From contig CM022665.1 of the NCBI GenBank assembly GCA_012295275.1, positions 46,309,095 through 46,373,094 on the forward strand: a DNA stretch of 64,000 nucleotides, in the 5' to 3' direction. Of the stretch, positions 11,820 to 23,739 are shown in pieces. The position numbers were made by a program, and so were the translations under genes. Position 1 is the first letter of the stretch, and each line of letters starts with the position of its first letter. Origin of the DNA: Chrysomallon squamiferum. Lineage: Eukaryota; Mollusca; Gastropoda; Neomphalida; Peltospiridae. Below the pieces are notes generated by a model, which saw only the letters and a program-made list of their open reading frames with translations, ran no database searches and was not told the DNA's origin.

Positions 11820-12770
11820 TTTTTTTTTTTTTAAAGTATTATATAAATTTATAAATTTATATTCTGAAAAATGTTATTTTTAGTTGGTTGTGTACTTAAT
11901 TTTTGTTCAATCTAAAAAAAAAAAAAAAAAAAAATTAAAAAATTGCAATATATATGTTATATTTGCTTAAGGATAAACTTATAAAGATAAAAAAATAAAA
12001 TTTAATTATTACTTTTTTGTATGTTTTTTGTTATATAGTTTTTAAATCTTTGTAAATTTATTTTTTGTCATTTATATATTGTGTTAATTTAACCGTTGAA
12101 TTTTTGTTTTGATGATTGTTTGGCAATCATTTTATTTTGCCTTTACCATAGCCTGACATCAAATTACTAATGAATTTTATGCAGGGATATCATTAAACAT
12201 TCATTCTAAGTAAATTTAATACTTGTCACTTTTTTACGATTTGGTCTTAAATATAAATAACTCATTTTTGTTTAATCTTTTTTCAGTTAATAATTTAATT
12301 GACTTTTCGTAATAACCATAAAATTACTCATTTTTTTTTGTTCTTGCTTTGTTTCATTTTTTTGAAATTTATATTTAATAAATTTAATATATCATTTTAG
12401 AATTTTTGTATAGGTAATTAACTTTTGTTTTAGTGGTTGTCATTCTTATATCTAATAAATTTCATATGAAAGAAATTTTGTTTAAAAAATTTTCTTTCAT
12501 TTCTATGCTGTAATTATTATCTGCCAAAAACATTTAATATGAAAGGAGTTTAGAATTTATTGTTTTTAAGATGTTATTTTTATACTGTATCTTTTCTTTT
12601 CCTTTTTTTTTTTTCTTCTGTGAACCAACAATTTATTACAAAGGAAGTGTTTAGAAATTTAATTTTATGTCTTTCTTTTTTAACATCATTAAATTTATTA
12701 TAAAATAAAATTTTATAAATATTTCTTTTTCTTCTGTTACATTTAAATATATTCAATAAAAGGAATATTG
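11820..12770. other. AT-rich intron, no feature seen
   Basis: T-rich and A-rich unique sequence with degenerate 'TTAATTTGTTTTTG' style words; no gene signal on either strand. Confidence 0.5.
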
Positions 12771-13310
12771 TCAAAAAAAAAAAAAATTATAATTTTTAAT
12801 TCATCCAAACAATATAATAATAAAATAAAAAAATGAATACTTAAATTTCAGATATTTAGTGATTTAAAAAAAAGAACAATTATCTAACAAATTCACTATT
12901 AAAGGAATATAAAAAAAAAAAAAAAAAAAAAAATTAAAATTTTTAATTCATCCAAACAATATAAAAATAAAATAAAAAATGAATACTTAAATTTCAGATA
13001 TTTAGTGATTTAAAAAAAAAGAACAATTATCTAACAAATTCACTATTAAAGGAATATTGTCAAAAAAAAAAAAAAAAAATTAAAATTTTTAATTCATCCA
13101 AACAATATAAAAATAAAATAAAAAATGAATACTTAAAAAAAAAAAAAAAAGAACAATTATCTAACAAATTCACTATTAAAGGAATATCCAAAAAAAAAAA
13201 AAAAAAAAAATTAAAATTTTTAATTCATCCAAACAATATAAAAATAAAAAATAAAAATTAATAGTTAAATTTCAGATATTTAGTGATTTAAAAAAAAGAT
13301 AGATTATACA
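12771..13310. repeat. ~146-bp tandem repeat, four copies
   Basis: The core TTAATTCATCCAAACAATAT begins at 12797, 12943, 13089 and 13220, giving spacings of 146, 146 and 131. Each copy continues with AATACTTAAATTTCAGATAT and a block CTAACAAATTCACTATTAAA, plus a variable poly-A. Confidence 0.92.
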
Positions 13311-13529
13311 GTTTTTATGTAAAACCAAAAAACAAATGGTAGATAGACAGTAGATGAGATAAAGATTACAAAGCAGGACACCAATGGCTAAAAGGTTTTT
13401 TTAGGATTACCATAAGGTAGAAATTTATAACGAATATTGTAAAAATCTTCACTCTGTTCCATAGATATTTCTGAAACACAACACAGTGAAACAATGAGAC
13501 TGTGAAATATTATGAAATGCGTTGGCTGT

Positions 13530-13715
13530 GACATACAAAATATATTTCACAGAGGCTTTTGTCCATGTATGATACTTTTAGTCTCTGTAACTAGGTTATA
13601 CAAAATATATGTCACAGAGACTTTTGTCTTTGTATATTTTTGTATATTTTTTGCCTCTGTATCTTTAAACTAAATTATACAAAATATATTTCAGAGACTT
13701 TTGTCCATGTATTTT
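13530..13715. repeat. Three-copy tandem repeat (~70 bp)
   Basis: The words ACAAAATATATTTCACAGAG and CTTTTGTCCATGTAT recur at about 13535, 13600 and 13678, with partial decay in the last copy. Confidence 0.8.
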
Positions 13716-14334
13716 TATTATTTACTATCATTTTTAAGAATGTTTTGTCAATTCATATTTAGATAATTAATTATTTTTGTTTTGCTATGTAGTGTAATAT
13801 TAAAATATTATTTGTTTTCTCAAAATGTCTGTATGTAAAAGGTTATTATGTTTTTACTATATACCATAATATTAATTTTTTCTCCCATGTAATTAACATT
13901 GTAATTAATTTTATATAAAAAAAATATTAAAATACATATATATAAAAAAATGTTTATCATTATTTATAAACATAAATAACAACTATTTCCCCTAAACCAT
14001 TGAAAAATTCCCTATTTAAACTTAACCTTACTATTTTTTTAAATCATATTTATCAAATTACACTATAAAATAGTTTTGTTTTGTACTTTTCAATTATTTA
14101 TTTAAAAAAACAACAAATCTATCAGATTCAATTTTGTTTTCCTTAATTAAAAAAAAAAAAAAAAAAAAAAAAAATAATAAAAATAATTACACTAACTTTT
14201 TATTTCACCTTCTTCAGTTTTATTTAAAGAAGATAATAAATATTTTATTTTTACTTCAGAAAAAAAAAAATACAGAAACCCAAAACAACAAATGTAAAAT
14301 GAAAATTTTTTTTTTTTTTTTTATAAATCCTCAC

Positions 14335-14558
14335 TTTTGTCCAAAAACTGGTATCGCCCTTGGAAACCAGTGAAGTTGCCGGGATACCCGTCAGCATGGA
14401 GCTCCAGAATGAGGCTGCGACTGGCTGAGTAATACTTTTTCCCGTACTTTTTCCCGATCATAGTAATGTTACCACACAATTCTAAATCATATCTGTTGTG
14501 TTCGTTAACCTCTGGTCTGTCGAGGTTTAAAAACAGTCTCAAGAAATCTGTACACACA
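14335..14558 (-). CDS. CUB domain 1, C-terminal half
   Basis: The acceptor tttatttttcag is followed by TGTGTGTACAG at 14558, and the donor GACAAAA|gtgagg ends the exon at 14335. It holds 74 complete codons, with one base completing Asn at the start and one base left over. The peptide begins VCTDFLRLFLNLDRPEVNEH and has the third and fourth CUB cysteines (residues 103 and 129). It ends with the diagnostic GFQGRYQF strand (G F x G x Y x F). Sequons NIT (131) and NFT (162) suggest N-glycosylation. The CTDFLRLFLNL...VNE...LCG pattern is what most recalls SOL-1-like proteins. The exon keeps the frame with both neighbours, 12.7 kb upstream and 8.8 kb downstream. AAAT repeats begin immediately outside the acceptor. 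Confidence 0.95.
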
Positions 14559-14561
14559 CTG

Positions 14562-14935
14562 AAAAATAAATAAATAAATAAATAAATAAATAAATACATA
14601 AATAAATAAGTAAATAAATAAGTAAATAAATAAATCAATCAATCACTAAATAAATATATAAATAAATAAATAAATAAATTAGCATGTAAGAAAGTAAGTA
14701 AGTACATAAATAAATAAATAAATTAGCTAAAATAAATAAAGTAAGTAAATAAATAAAATAAAAATAAAATAAATAAATAAATAAATAAATAAGTAGGTAA
14801 ATAAAAAAATAAATAAAATAAAAAATAAAATAAAAGTAAGTAAGTAAGTAAAGTAAAGTAATAAATAAATAAAATAAATAAGTAAGTAACTAAGTAAGTA
14901 AAAATAAGTAAATAAACAAATAATAAACAAATATA
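14562..14935. repeat. AAAT/AAGT tetranucleotide tract
   Basis: About 370 bases of AAAT with AAGT interruptions begin only a few bases upstream of the CUB1 second-half acceptor, so the acceptor's pyrimidine tract is essentially the edge of the microsatellite (on the minus strand, TTTA repeats). Confidence 0.92.
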
Positions 14936-15164
14936 TTTTTTACAAATAACAACCGAAATCTTTTCTCTATTGTCAAGGTGTTCTCTTCATAAATATATTT
15001 TTAATTTCATTTTTTAATTTTAAATACAATATAAACATCTTATATCATGGGTTAAAAATAGGATACATAATTAAAAATAATAAACCAAAATAATCATATA
15101 TGAGATAATATCTTTTTCTTCCTCAACTATTTCAGACAAAATATACATTTATTAGTTACTGTAA

Positions 15165-15165
15165 C

Positions 15166-15198
<33 letters not shown>

Positions 15199-15388
15199 TG
15201 AATAAATTCTACAGATATATGCTGTAGATGGTATATATATATATATATATTCATGAGTGAGGGGTTCAGTTTGTTTTCACATTTAAGGAATTTAAGTAAA
15301 AGAAAGATAAAATTCTGGTTCAAGCAAACAGAAGCCATTTTTTAAAATTTCACTGGGTCCACCTGATAACCTGAAAATTCACATATGT

Positions 15389-15438
<50 letters not shown>

Positions 15439-15498
15439 AAAAACAAACAACATGCAACGAAATACACCAACCAATTAACATATTAATCTGTTTTCTCT

Positions 15499-15537
<39 letters not shown>

Positions 15538-15540
15538 GCT
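15165..15540. repeat. Cluster of poly-A, TA, GT and poly-T runs
   Basis: Poly-A at 15166-15193, TA near 15232-15250, (GT)n at 15385-15435 and poly-T at 15501-15536, with short unique spacers. Confidence 0.9.
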
Positions 15541-15800
15541 CTTTTCTCGCTGGCAGTAAAGAAATGAGTTTCGCCTCCCAAGGGAGATAATTAATGATGG
15601 AGCCCCATCTGGTGTGTGGTTTAATTGGCATGTTAGTGTGACAAATGGATCAACATGTAAGTCTAAACCTTCTGTCTTCTGACTGGCAACATGAACAGTT
15701 TTAACACACACAACATTACTGGTGTGTGATACATACAGGCTTGTTGGCTGTGGGTGTAGTTGTGGCTAGTCAGAGAGGTAGATGTATGAATCGTTGTCCT
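15540..15800. promoter_or_regulatory. Unique moderate-GC island, possible regulatory element
   Basis: Non-repetitive sequence including GAGATAATTAATGATGG and GTGGTTTAATTGGCA, rich in TAAT cores, with no splice-bounded ORF. Candidate non-coding element only. Confidence 0.22.
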
Positions 15801-16077
15801 TGTCTCTCATGGTACTGAAACTGTGGATACCGAAAATATCATTTTGTGACCCGATACCAGAAAATGTGTGCTAAGTATCTGTTTAGGTTTTATTTCAGTT
15901 TTTGCTACTGTTATTAAATATGATGATGATGATGATGGTGATGATGAGGATGATGATAATAGTAATTTTGACTCATATTTGTCATATTTCTTTTTACACA
16001 TTTTGTGAATTAAAACATACATTGAGCAACTTTCTGTTGTTAATTTGGCTATAGATGTTAGAAGAAGGAAAACAAAT

Positions 16078-16180
16078 ATAATGAAATAAAAAATGAAATA
16101 AATAAATAAATATAAATAAATAAAAATAAATAAATAAATAAATATATAAATATAAATAAATAAATAAAAATAACAATAAA
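16078..16180. repeat. AAAT microsatellite
   Basis: Imperfect AAAT and TATA units; preceded by a short GAT triplet run at 15920-15955. Confidence 0.9.
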
Positions 16181-16770
16181 ATAAAATGTATTAAACAAAA
16201 ATTTTAAAAACCATCTATCACTTCTTTCTTAAGAACAAACACACTGAGTTACTTTACGTGACTTTCATGGAAACTGGTCACATAAGACTTTCACAACAAC
16301 TGAACATATCTATACTATTTTTTTCTGAATTTTGTCCTTTTTTTTTTCTTTTTTTGTTTTGTCCACTCCACTGACTAAAACAATTAATTTTCTTTCTATT
16401 TTTTTTTTTTGCCTCAAGAAAATTCATGACCTGTATGGTGATATGTTGCTATGGTAATATTATCACTATTTTCTTTTTTCTTTTTTTTATTCTGAACAGA
16501 ACCAAATGACCGACAAGTATTTCAGTCTGATCCAACAAGTGGAAAATAAAATTTAACTCAAACTGACAAAACGAAAGACAAGCTGGATAAATGGCAGTTA
16601 AAAAAAAAAAAAAAAAAGAAAGAAAAAAGAAAAAAGAAAAGAAAATGAACGATTTTTGAAAAAAATATCAGAAAAGTTAATATTCTGTTTCCTCATGGGG
16701 AAAGACTCAACAACAGAAATTTCATCTCATGTTTGAAGTTGAAACTGGGTTAACATGACCTGACGCATGA
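16180..16770. other. Intron sequence, no feature seen
   Basis: Mixed unique AT-rich sequence with poly-T and poly-A runs (16340, 16395, 16600). No coding segment identified. Confidence 0.5.
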
Positions 16771-16774
16771 TGAA

Positions 16775-16880
16775 AAGAAGGAGAAGAAGAAGAAGAAGAA
16801 GAAGAAAAAATTAAAGAGAAAATTAGCAGCAAAAAAAGAAGAGAAAAGCAATAACACAACCAGAATGAATATATTTTAAA

Positions 16881-16914
<34 letters not shown>

Positions 16915-16981
16915 AATAATATAACAATAATAATAATAATAAGGATAATAATAATAATGATGATAATAATAATAATATAAC

Positions 16982-17012
<31 letters not shown>

Positions 17013-17066
17013 GCTATAATAATAAATATAATAATATAATAGCAATAATAATAATAATAATAATAA

Positions 17067-17111
<45 letters not shown>

Positions 17112-17115
17112 GTAG
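16775..17115. repeat. GAA and AAT trinucleotide complex
   Basis: GAA units at 16780-16806 and 17069-17110 flank interrupted AAT (16885-17068). Reading frames across it are poly-residue artefacts. Confidence 0.92.
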
Positions 17116-17401
17116 TGAAAGAAGAATCAAAAAAGAAGATAAAAACCCAAAGAAATATATTACATACAACTAATAGCAATAGTTTATAAAGAAAACTAAA
17201 ATAACTGCCACCATCTTCTTTCGGTAAGCAAGATACCAAAAACGAAAAGCTTAAAAAAAAAAAAAATAGCTCTAAAAAGAAAAATGTAAAAAACCCAACA
17301 AAACCAAGTAAAAAACAATCCACTTTTAAAAAAAACACCAAAAACAACAAAAAAAAAAGAAAAAAAAAATGGTGGAAAAAGTGACACTCCCAGACTGTTG
17401 C

Positions 17402-17406
<5 letters not shown>

Positions 17407-17444
<38 letters not shown>
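17407..17444. repeat. Poly-A run
   Basis: About 37 consecutive A residues immediately before a GC-richer island. Confidence 0.95.
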
Positions 17445-17448
<4 letters not shown>

Positions 17449-17449
17449 T

Positions 17450-17790
17450 TCAGTTTGCTCTGATTGGCTGCTGTTTTCCCAAGTCGAGGCCAAAGTTTAG
17501 ACAAAGATTCAGACTACAAACGTTGCTCTGGGCAGGAGGCTGGCGCGGTTGCTGCCAATAAAACACGTTTTTCCCCCATCTCTCTCCAGTCATCCACAAT
17601 TTCGCCGTTGTCGTTGTCATTGTTGGTGTGCGTCCCCCCCCACACACACATGACATGGTCACGACGACGATGATGACCACGTCCCCGAAGGAGTCGAGCA
17701 GTTTAATAGTTTTTCTCAGCGTCCCCTGTTTATTGCCGACGTGTCAAACTGCGACGTTCACGAGGGAATTGTTTTGTCATTACTTTTAGA
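17450..17790. promoter_or_regulatory. GC-rich unique island with CCAAT-type words and CpGs
   Basis: Contains two CCAAT-related elements (GATTGGCTG at 17461 and GCCAATAAAA near 17554) and CpG-containing stretches such as ggctggcgcggttg and acgacgacg, unusual for this window. It sits inside the 12.7-kb CUB1 intron. No matching exon was found. It could be an intronic enhancer or an unrecognised alternative promoter. Confidence 0.25.
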
Positions 17791-18344
17791 AGTGAATGGG
17801 TTATTTTGCCAGCTTGCCTCACTGGGATTTGATCTGCCATTAGTTTTTTTTTTGTTTTATAAAAAAAAACTTGTCTCTCTCACACGCAACAACACAAGCT
17901 CAACTGAGGACAAGTGTCAGAACTGGAAAATTGTTTCTGTTTATTGAGATTAAAAACATATTTTTTTCCTGTCGTGTTTGTCTGTCCATACTGGAACGAA
18001 AACCGTGTTCTCTGACACAGTTCGGCTGGGATTGTGGGTTATTCAGTTCCATGAAATATGTGCTTGAACTTTCAGTAGAGGTGTATGTTTGTGTGTAGTC
18101 AAGAATTGTTTTTTGTTTTTATTGGATTCATGTGCGTTCTGTTTTATCATAGAGTGTGTTAATTTGAAATGGAAAACAGTTGTGTAGAATGATGTGTGTG
18201 TGTGTGTGTGTTTGTTCTTCCTCTGTTGTGAATTGTTTATCAAAGATTGTGGTATGTGCTGTTCTGTTAGATATCTGTTTTTGTGTTTGCTATGAATAAT
18301 AATAAGATATTGATGATGGTAATAAATTTATCTTTGTCTTGTTA

Positions 18345-18525
18345 ACTAAATAAATAAAAAAAAAAAAAAAAAGTAAATAAAAATAAAATAAAATAGAATA
18401 AAATGAAAAAATAAAAAATTTAAAAAAAAAGAAGAAAAAACCCAATAAAATGCAATAAAATAAAATAAAATAAATACAATAATAATAATAAAATAAAATA
18501 AAATAAAATAAAATAATATGAATAT
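18345..18525. repeat. AAAAT pentanucleotide tract
   Basis: Interrupted AAAT/AAAAT units with AAT at 18477-18490; flanking 17800-18340 is unique and AT-rich without gene signal. Confidence 0.88.
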
Positions 18526-18579
18526 CTTACTGATCCATGTATTTTTATATTTTGCTTACAATACAGATATACTACATTT

Positions 18580-19190
18580 GTGTATATCTGTACAAAGCGT
18601 GTGTGTAAATTAAATCTGGGTATCTGTGTCTGAAAATAAACACATAGATAATGTGTACTTCCTGGTTACCTGTGTGTACACAGCATGTGTGTAAATTAAA
18701 TCTGGGTATCTGTGTCTGAAAATAAACACACAGATAATCTGTACTTCCTGGTTACCTGTGTACATACAGTATGTGTGTAAATTAAATCTGGGTATCTGTG
18801 TTTGAAAATAAACACACAGATAATGTGTACTTCCTGGTTACCTGTGTGTACACAGCATGTGTGTAAATTAATTCTGGGTATCTGTGTCTGAAAATAAACA
18901 CACAGATAATGTGTACTTCCTGGTTACCTGTGTGTACAAAGTATGTGTGTAAATTAAATCTGGGTATCTGTGTTTGAAAAAAAAACACAGATAATGTGTA
19001 CTTCCTGGTTACCTGTGTGTACAAAGTGTGTGTGTAAATTAATTCTGGGTATCTGTGTCTGAAAATAAACACACAGATAATGTGTACTTCCTGGTTACCT
19101 GTGTGTACAAAGTATGTGTGTAAATTAAATCTGGGTATCTGTGTCTGAAATAAACACACAGATAATGTGTACTTCCTGGTTACCTGTGCC
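18580..19190. repeat. 86-bp minisatellite, seven copies
   Basis: AAATTAAATCTGGGTATCTG starts at 18607, 18693, 18779, 18865, 18951, 19036 and 19122 (spacing 86, once 85). Other shared blocks are GATAATGTGTACTTCCTGG and TTACCTGTGTGTACA. The minus strand stays open for 136 codons because three 86-bp units rotate through all frames without a stop; this is not a gene. Confidence 0.95.
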
Positions 19191-19199
19191 ATTGAGTGT

Positions 19200-19418
19200 T
19201 AATTAGCTGATAGTGTGAGAAGAAACTGAATCCAGTGAATGAAAGAATGCATATTTAATGAAAGCCAGGAACACTTAAAAAACAATCTCACTGATTACTT
19301 GATCTGCGATAAATAGAATGTTTGTTTGTGTGTGTGTGTGTGTGTCTGTGTGTAGTATGTATACAGCCAGAAAAACAAGAAAAAAACCCCTCACTGATTA
19401 GTGTGTCTGCGATAAATA

Positions 19419-19449
<31 letters not shown>

Positions 19450-19625
19450 TTTGTGTAGTTTGTATATTTAATGAAAGCCAGGAAAACGAGAAAAAAAAAC
19501 CTCACTGATTACTTGATCTGGGACAAATAGAATGTATGTGATTGTGTGTGTGTGTCTGTGTGTGTGTGTATCTGTGTGCGTGTGTGTGTGTGTGTATCTG
19601 TGTGTGTAGTATGTGTGTGATGTAG
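19200..19625. repeat. ~125-bp degenerate repeats with GT microsatellites
   Basis: Three copies of a module (AGCCAGGAAAAC..., CCTCACTGATTA, GCGATAAATAGAATGT, then a GT tract) around 19255, 19365 and 19475. Confidence 0.75.
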
Positions 19626-19789
19626 CATTCATATTTCACACTTAAAAGACAATCAAAAAAAAACTGACACTGATTTTGATTGGGATAAACAGAATTTTTT
19701 TAACTAGTCCAAAAACAATGATGATTTGAGAGCTGAAACATATATATATATATATATAAAATAAAAAATAAAAATAAAATAAAAAGGAA

Positions 19790-19912
19790 AATAATGTAAC
19801 ACAGTTGGAACTGAAAATACCCCCAATTCATCCAGCTCACGAGAATTGATCCGACAACCTCTCACACCTAAAGTCACTTCTGCACCATTCGGCAACATCA
19901 TTCAACTGATCA
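19790..19912 (-). mobile_element. tRNA-like SINE fragment
   Basis: On the minus strand the sequence GATGTTGCCGAATGGTGCAG continues with AAGTGACTTTAGGTGTGAGA and a B-box-like GGTTGTCGGATCAATTC. That order and spacing matches a tRNA-derived Pol III promoter (A-box region, anticodon arm, T arm). It is followed by short unique sequence and then an AAAAT/TA microsatellite at 19738-19790, as in many SINE tails. Degenerate relative to a true tRNA. Confidence 0.5.
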
Positions 19913-20344
19913 GAATTAACAAAATAAAAAGCAAAGAACATAAATGCAGGCAGCACCGTTCTTACAGGATTACTGAATAATACCACCGATATTAAACAAA
20001 GCCTGTAAAATCGACTGGGTTTTTGGAACTGGCTGGTAATGGCATGGTGATTACCTTGAGAAGATGTGTAAAGTTATTGTTATTATTACTGGGGAGTTAG
20101 GAAGCAGTGAATTATGAATTGAAAGAGTTTCATTTTTTTTTTTTTTTTTTTTTTTACCCAATCATTCATCTTAATGTGTCTAATACAAGCAGATTTTGTT
20201 TTGTGAAAGATGATAAAATAAAATAAAATGAAATTAAATAAAATAAAAAATGAAGGATGCATAGTGAAAATATTTTTCATTAAGTGAGTGCATGATGAAC
20301 AGAAGAATTAGATATTTTCAATTAAATTATGGGATTCTTGCAAT

Positions 20345-20530
20345 AAAGGATTTTGATATTACATGATAAAGGGATTTTCACAAACAGAGATTAAAACATT
20401 GTATTTTAGTATTGTCCGATTATGGGATTTTCACAAACAGGGATTTACACACTGTATTTTAAAATTGTCTGATTATGGGATTTTTATAAACTTGGATTTA
20501 TACACTGTTTTTTAGGATTTAAATGATTTT
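20345..20530. repeat. ~62-bp tandem repeat, three copies
   Basis: GATTATGGGATTTTCACAAA (or a close variant) recurs near 20365, 20418 and 20472, each followed by a ...GATTTA(C/T)ACACTGTATTTTA block. Confidence 0.8.
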
Positions 20531-20599
20531 GTAAAACAAGGATGTTAATGTAACAGAATAAAGTAAAAGTTAGAAGAAATAGTTTTAAAACTTCAAATA

Positions 20600-20782
20600 T
20601 AACAATTATAATTATACTATATTATACTATATTATAGTGTATTATACTATACTATACTGTTTTTACTGTTCTGTACTATACTATAGTATTCTAAACTATA
20701 CTATACTGTACTATGCTATATTAAGTTATACTAAACCATATTATAATATACCATACTATACTATACTATACTATTAATTCCA
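20600..20782. repeat. ATACT pentanucleotide repeat
   Basis: Interrupted TATAC/ATACT units over about 180 bases, with variants such as TGTAC and TAAAC. Confidence 0.88.
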
Positions 20783-20879
20783 AAGCTAAATTAAAATGAA
20801 AATAGAAATAAAAAAATCTTCATTAAAAAATTTCAAAATATTCTATAAATAACTTTTATATATTTTTTGAAATTTGAAA

Positions 20880-20883
20880 AAGT

Positions 20884-20918
<35 letters not shown>

Positions 20919-20966
20919 GTTACTTTTTGTTAAAAACAGTCGTTTGATATTTAAGAAATCAATTTG

Positions 20967-20997
<31 letters not shown>

Positions 20998-21005
20998 ATT
21001 TAAAA
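20880..21005. repeat. Two long poly-A runs
   Basis: A-runs at about 20894-20918 and 20968-20995. Confidence 0.93.
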
Positions 21006-21570
21006 AAAAGGGCCCTAATACATCAGGAAAAGCAACATCACATTTAGAACGGTCATTTCACACACAGGAGGGACATCACAGAAAATTAACTCAGCTCCAC
21101 GAAAAAAAAGAAAAAAAAAACCGTACCAAGCTTAAAAACGTCTCAGATATTGTTGCCCCAGGGGGTTTCAGAATGCTTCAAGAACATCGGTCAGGAAAGT
21201 GAGTCAAACTGAATTCTGTTAGATTAGTGGTTTCCTGGGGATGATGGTCCATAACTGCATAGCACTGCTATCTTTAATACTAGCGCTGGATTAATGCAAT
21301 TTGCACGACACACACACAAACTGAAATACATTACTATGTACCTTGTCACATCTAACCCAATATGGCATCTGAGAACACTTTGCAGTGGATGTTTGTTTTT
21401 CTGGTATTTTGCAGAGTTTTGTTTTTACGCTCCGTGGGTTTAATACGATTTAGTATCCCACGCACTGGTATGTGACAGTCGGTCGTGTGATAATTTTTTC
21501 GGTATCGTATTGTTGATGTGTTTTTCGAAAATTGCTGACAGGTTTAACAACATTTGTGTCAAACAAAATA
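21005..21570. other. Unique intron sequence, no gene seen
   Basis: Moderate-complexity sequence with no splice-bounded open segment on either strand. Confidence 0.45.
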
Positions 21571-21652
21571 TATATATAAAGAAAAAAAAAAAAAAAAAAA
21601 TGAAAAAAATGAAAAAAGAAAAAAGAAAAGAAAAGATAATAAAAAAAAAATA

Positions 21653-21705
<53 letters not shown>
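21570..21705. repeat. A-rich / poly-A tract
   Basis: About 130 bases of almost pure purine (AAAG, AAAAT and a ~45-base A run at 21655-21703). Apparent Lys-rich and Phe-rich ORFs are artefacts. Confidence 0.95.
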
Positions 21706-21799
21706 AGAGATATTTAAAACAACAAACAGAATTTTGTACAAGCATGAAGAAAGGGACTGCTAACATAACTTCTCAGATTTTTTTTTTTTTTTTTTTATA

Positions 21800-22720
21800 T
21801 GTCAGAAAACCATAAATATATTTTTAGTGATTATTTAGATAACTTATCTTCCTGTCTCAGAAATGACATAAATGCTTAAATTCTTTCATAATTAACATGA
21901 CAGCTCTGAAATTCTGCTTTATTCCAAGATCAGACAAAAACATGAATACTTGTCATAAACCAACAGTGTCCTGAAATACTGTCTTCTGGCTTTAAACAAT
22001 AAATATTTACTATTAAATATATCATTTCAAGGTTGGCATTCATCCATATGGGTAATTCTAACTTTTGTCCCTGCCATTTATAAATAAAATATTTTGATAC
22101 TCTAAGAATGTCTTAGAGATGAATAATAATCATTATATAGATCCTATATTTTATGAAATATGCATAATTTTGAGCCTCTACACAAGTTCAGAATGCAAAT
22201 AAATCAGAATTTGCCTGAGCAGAAATATATAAAAAAAAATATAACAATGTCTGGAAAGGATAAAATAATCATATATCATTATTCACATTGGATTACTGGT
22301 ACAATTTATCCAGAATTAAATATTTTATGTTTTTTTTATAAACATTTAAACATGACAGTCATGTTTCCAGTTCCTTTTCATTTTGTATTTAAAAAAAAAA
22401 ATAAAAAAAAAAATAGATTCTGCACCGAAACACAAAACAATTGTTGGAACTGATGTTACCAATGTTTATAATTTAAACCAGGATCTCTTTTCACATGTTT
22501 CTGGTTAGATAAGTGCAGTGAAACACTGAAACTGTTTGCTATAATAAAAAAAAAAATCTTCTTAATGTCTTCTCCAGGCAGACAGTCTACACAGACCGGG
22601 TCAGTGGGTACTCGTGTAATTAAGTGTGTAATAAATAAAAATAAATTCAATTTCGATACAGCTGTTGAGTATGGTGCATGGAGTTTAATTCTGTTTTGTG
22701 AAGTACACTTGGAAGTAAAT
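21800..22720. other. AT-rich intron, no gene seen
   Basis: Unique sequence with short poly-A runs near 22391 and 22548. The open frames of 60-100 codons have no family resemblance and no splice context. Confidence 0.45.
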
Positions 22721-22723
22721 CAA

Positions 22724-23225
22724 ATGAAAAAAAAAAAAAAAAAACTACAAAAAAAACAAAAAAAAAACAAACAACAACAAACAACACAGAAAACAGATGT
22801 AATGTTCTGAAAAGGAGTCAGATTAGTGTAATGGGTTTAAAGCATGAACCTAAAAAAAAAAAAATATATATAAAAAAATAGTAATAAAATAAATAAAAAT
22901 AACCAAATAAAAAAAAAAAAAAAAAAAAAAACCCTCAAATCTTTAAACATTTTTGGACTGCAGGTACAGTAAAAAAAGAAACACCCAAAACAGAAAACAA
23001 AAATGAAACGAGAAAACAGATAATAACCAGTAAACATTTAAAACAGTGCAGCACGTACCAGACAGAGAGACTGGTCGGAACTGCATAACACTCAGTGAGA
23101 ATTGCCATTCTGTGCTAACATTTAAATTAGATGCACGCAACAAAAATAAATAAATAAATAAAATAAAATAAAAATAAAAATAAAAAAAAAAAAAAATAAA
23201 TAAACAAATAAAGAAGAGAAAAAAA
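22724..23225. repeat. A-rich tracts and AAAT repeats
   Basis: A-runs at 22727-22744, 22850-22865 and 22909-22931, and AAAT/AAAAT at 23143-23205, with short unique spacers. Confidence 0.85.
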
Positions 23226-23319
23226 GAAGAAAAACTCCACTGACTGAATTAATGGTATATTTGGAAACTGAGTTCAAAAAGAATTTTTAATTTGTGATAT
23301 CAAGTTTTGTTGACATTGA

Positions 23320-23450
23320 ATTAATACTGATACTCAAATACTGACAGTAACAAACTGATACTCAAATACTGACTGTTACAAACTGATACTCAAATACTCA
23401 CAGTAACAAACTGATACTCAAATACTGACAGTAACAAATTCATACTAAAA
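23320..23450. repeat. 28-bp tandem repeat, four to five copies
   Basis: The unit CTGATACTCAAATACTGACAG plus TAACAAA is repeated from about 23328 to 23445. Confidence 0.88.
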
Positions 23451-23459
23451 ATAACATTA

Positions 23460-23735
23460 ACACACAAACACACACACACATACACATATATATACAAGCA
23501 TGTATACACACACACATCTATACAAATATAACACACACACACACACATTCAAACACACACATACAAACATACACAAACAGGTACACACTCAAAACATCCT
23601 GACATTCCTCCACATATTCCTTTGTTTTGTTCTTTTCAAAATGAAAGAAAGAAAGAAAGAAAAAAAAAAGAAAAAGAAAGAAAAAGAAAGAAAGAAAGAA
23701 AGAAAGAAAAAAAAAAAAAAAAAAAACTTTTTTTT
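23460..23735. repeat. CA microsatellite and GAAA repeat
   Basis: Interrupted CA/TACA (23460-23595) and GAAA with poly-A (23641-23726). Confidence 0.9.
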
Positions 23736-23739
23736 TGTT

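Noticed and set aside
18782-19192. 136-codon minus-strand ORF
   Set aside because: An 86-bp array lacking stops in all frames gives a rotating pseudo-repeat peptide; not protein-like.
21554-21815. Lys-rich ORF
   Set aside because: Poly-A tract artefact.
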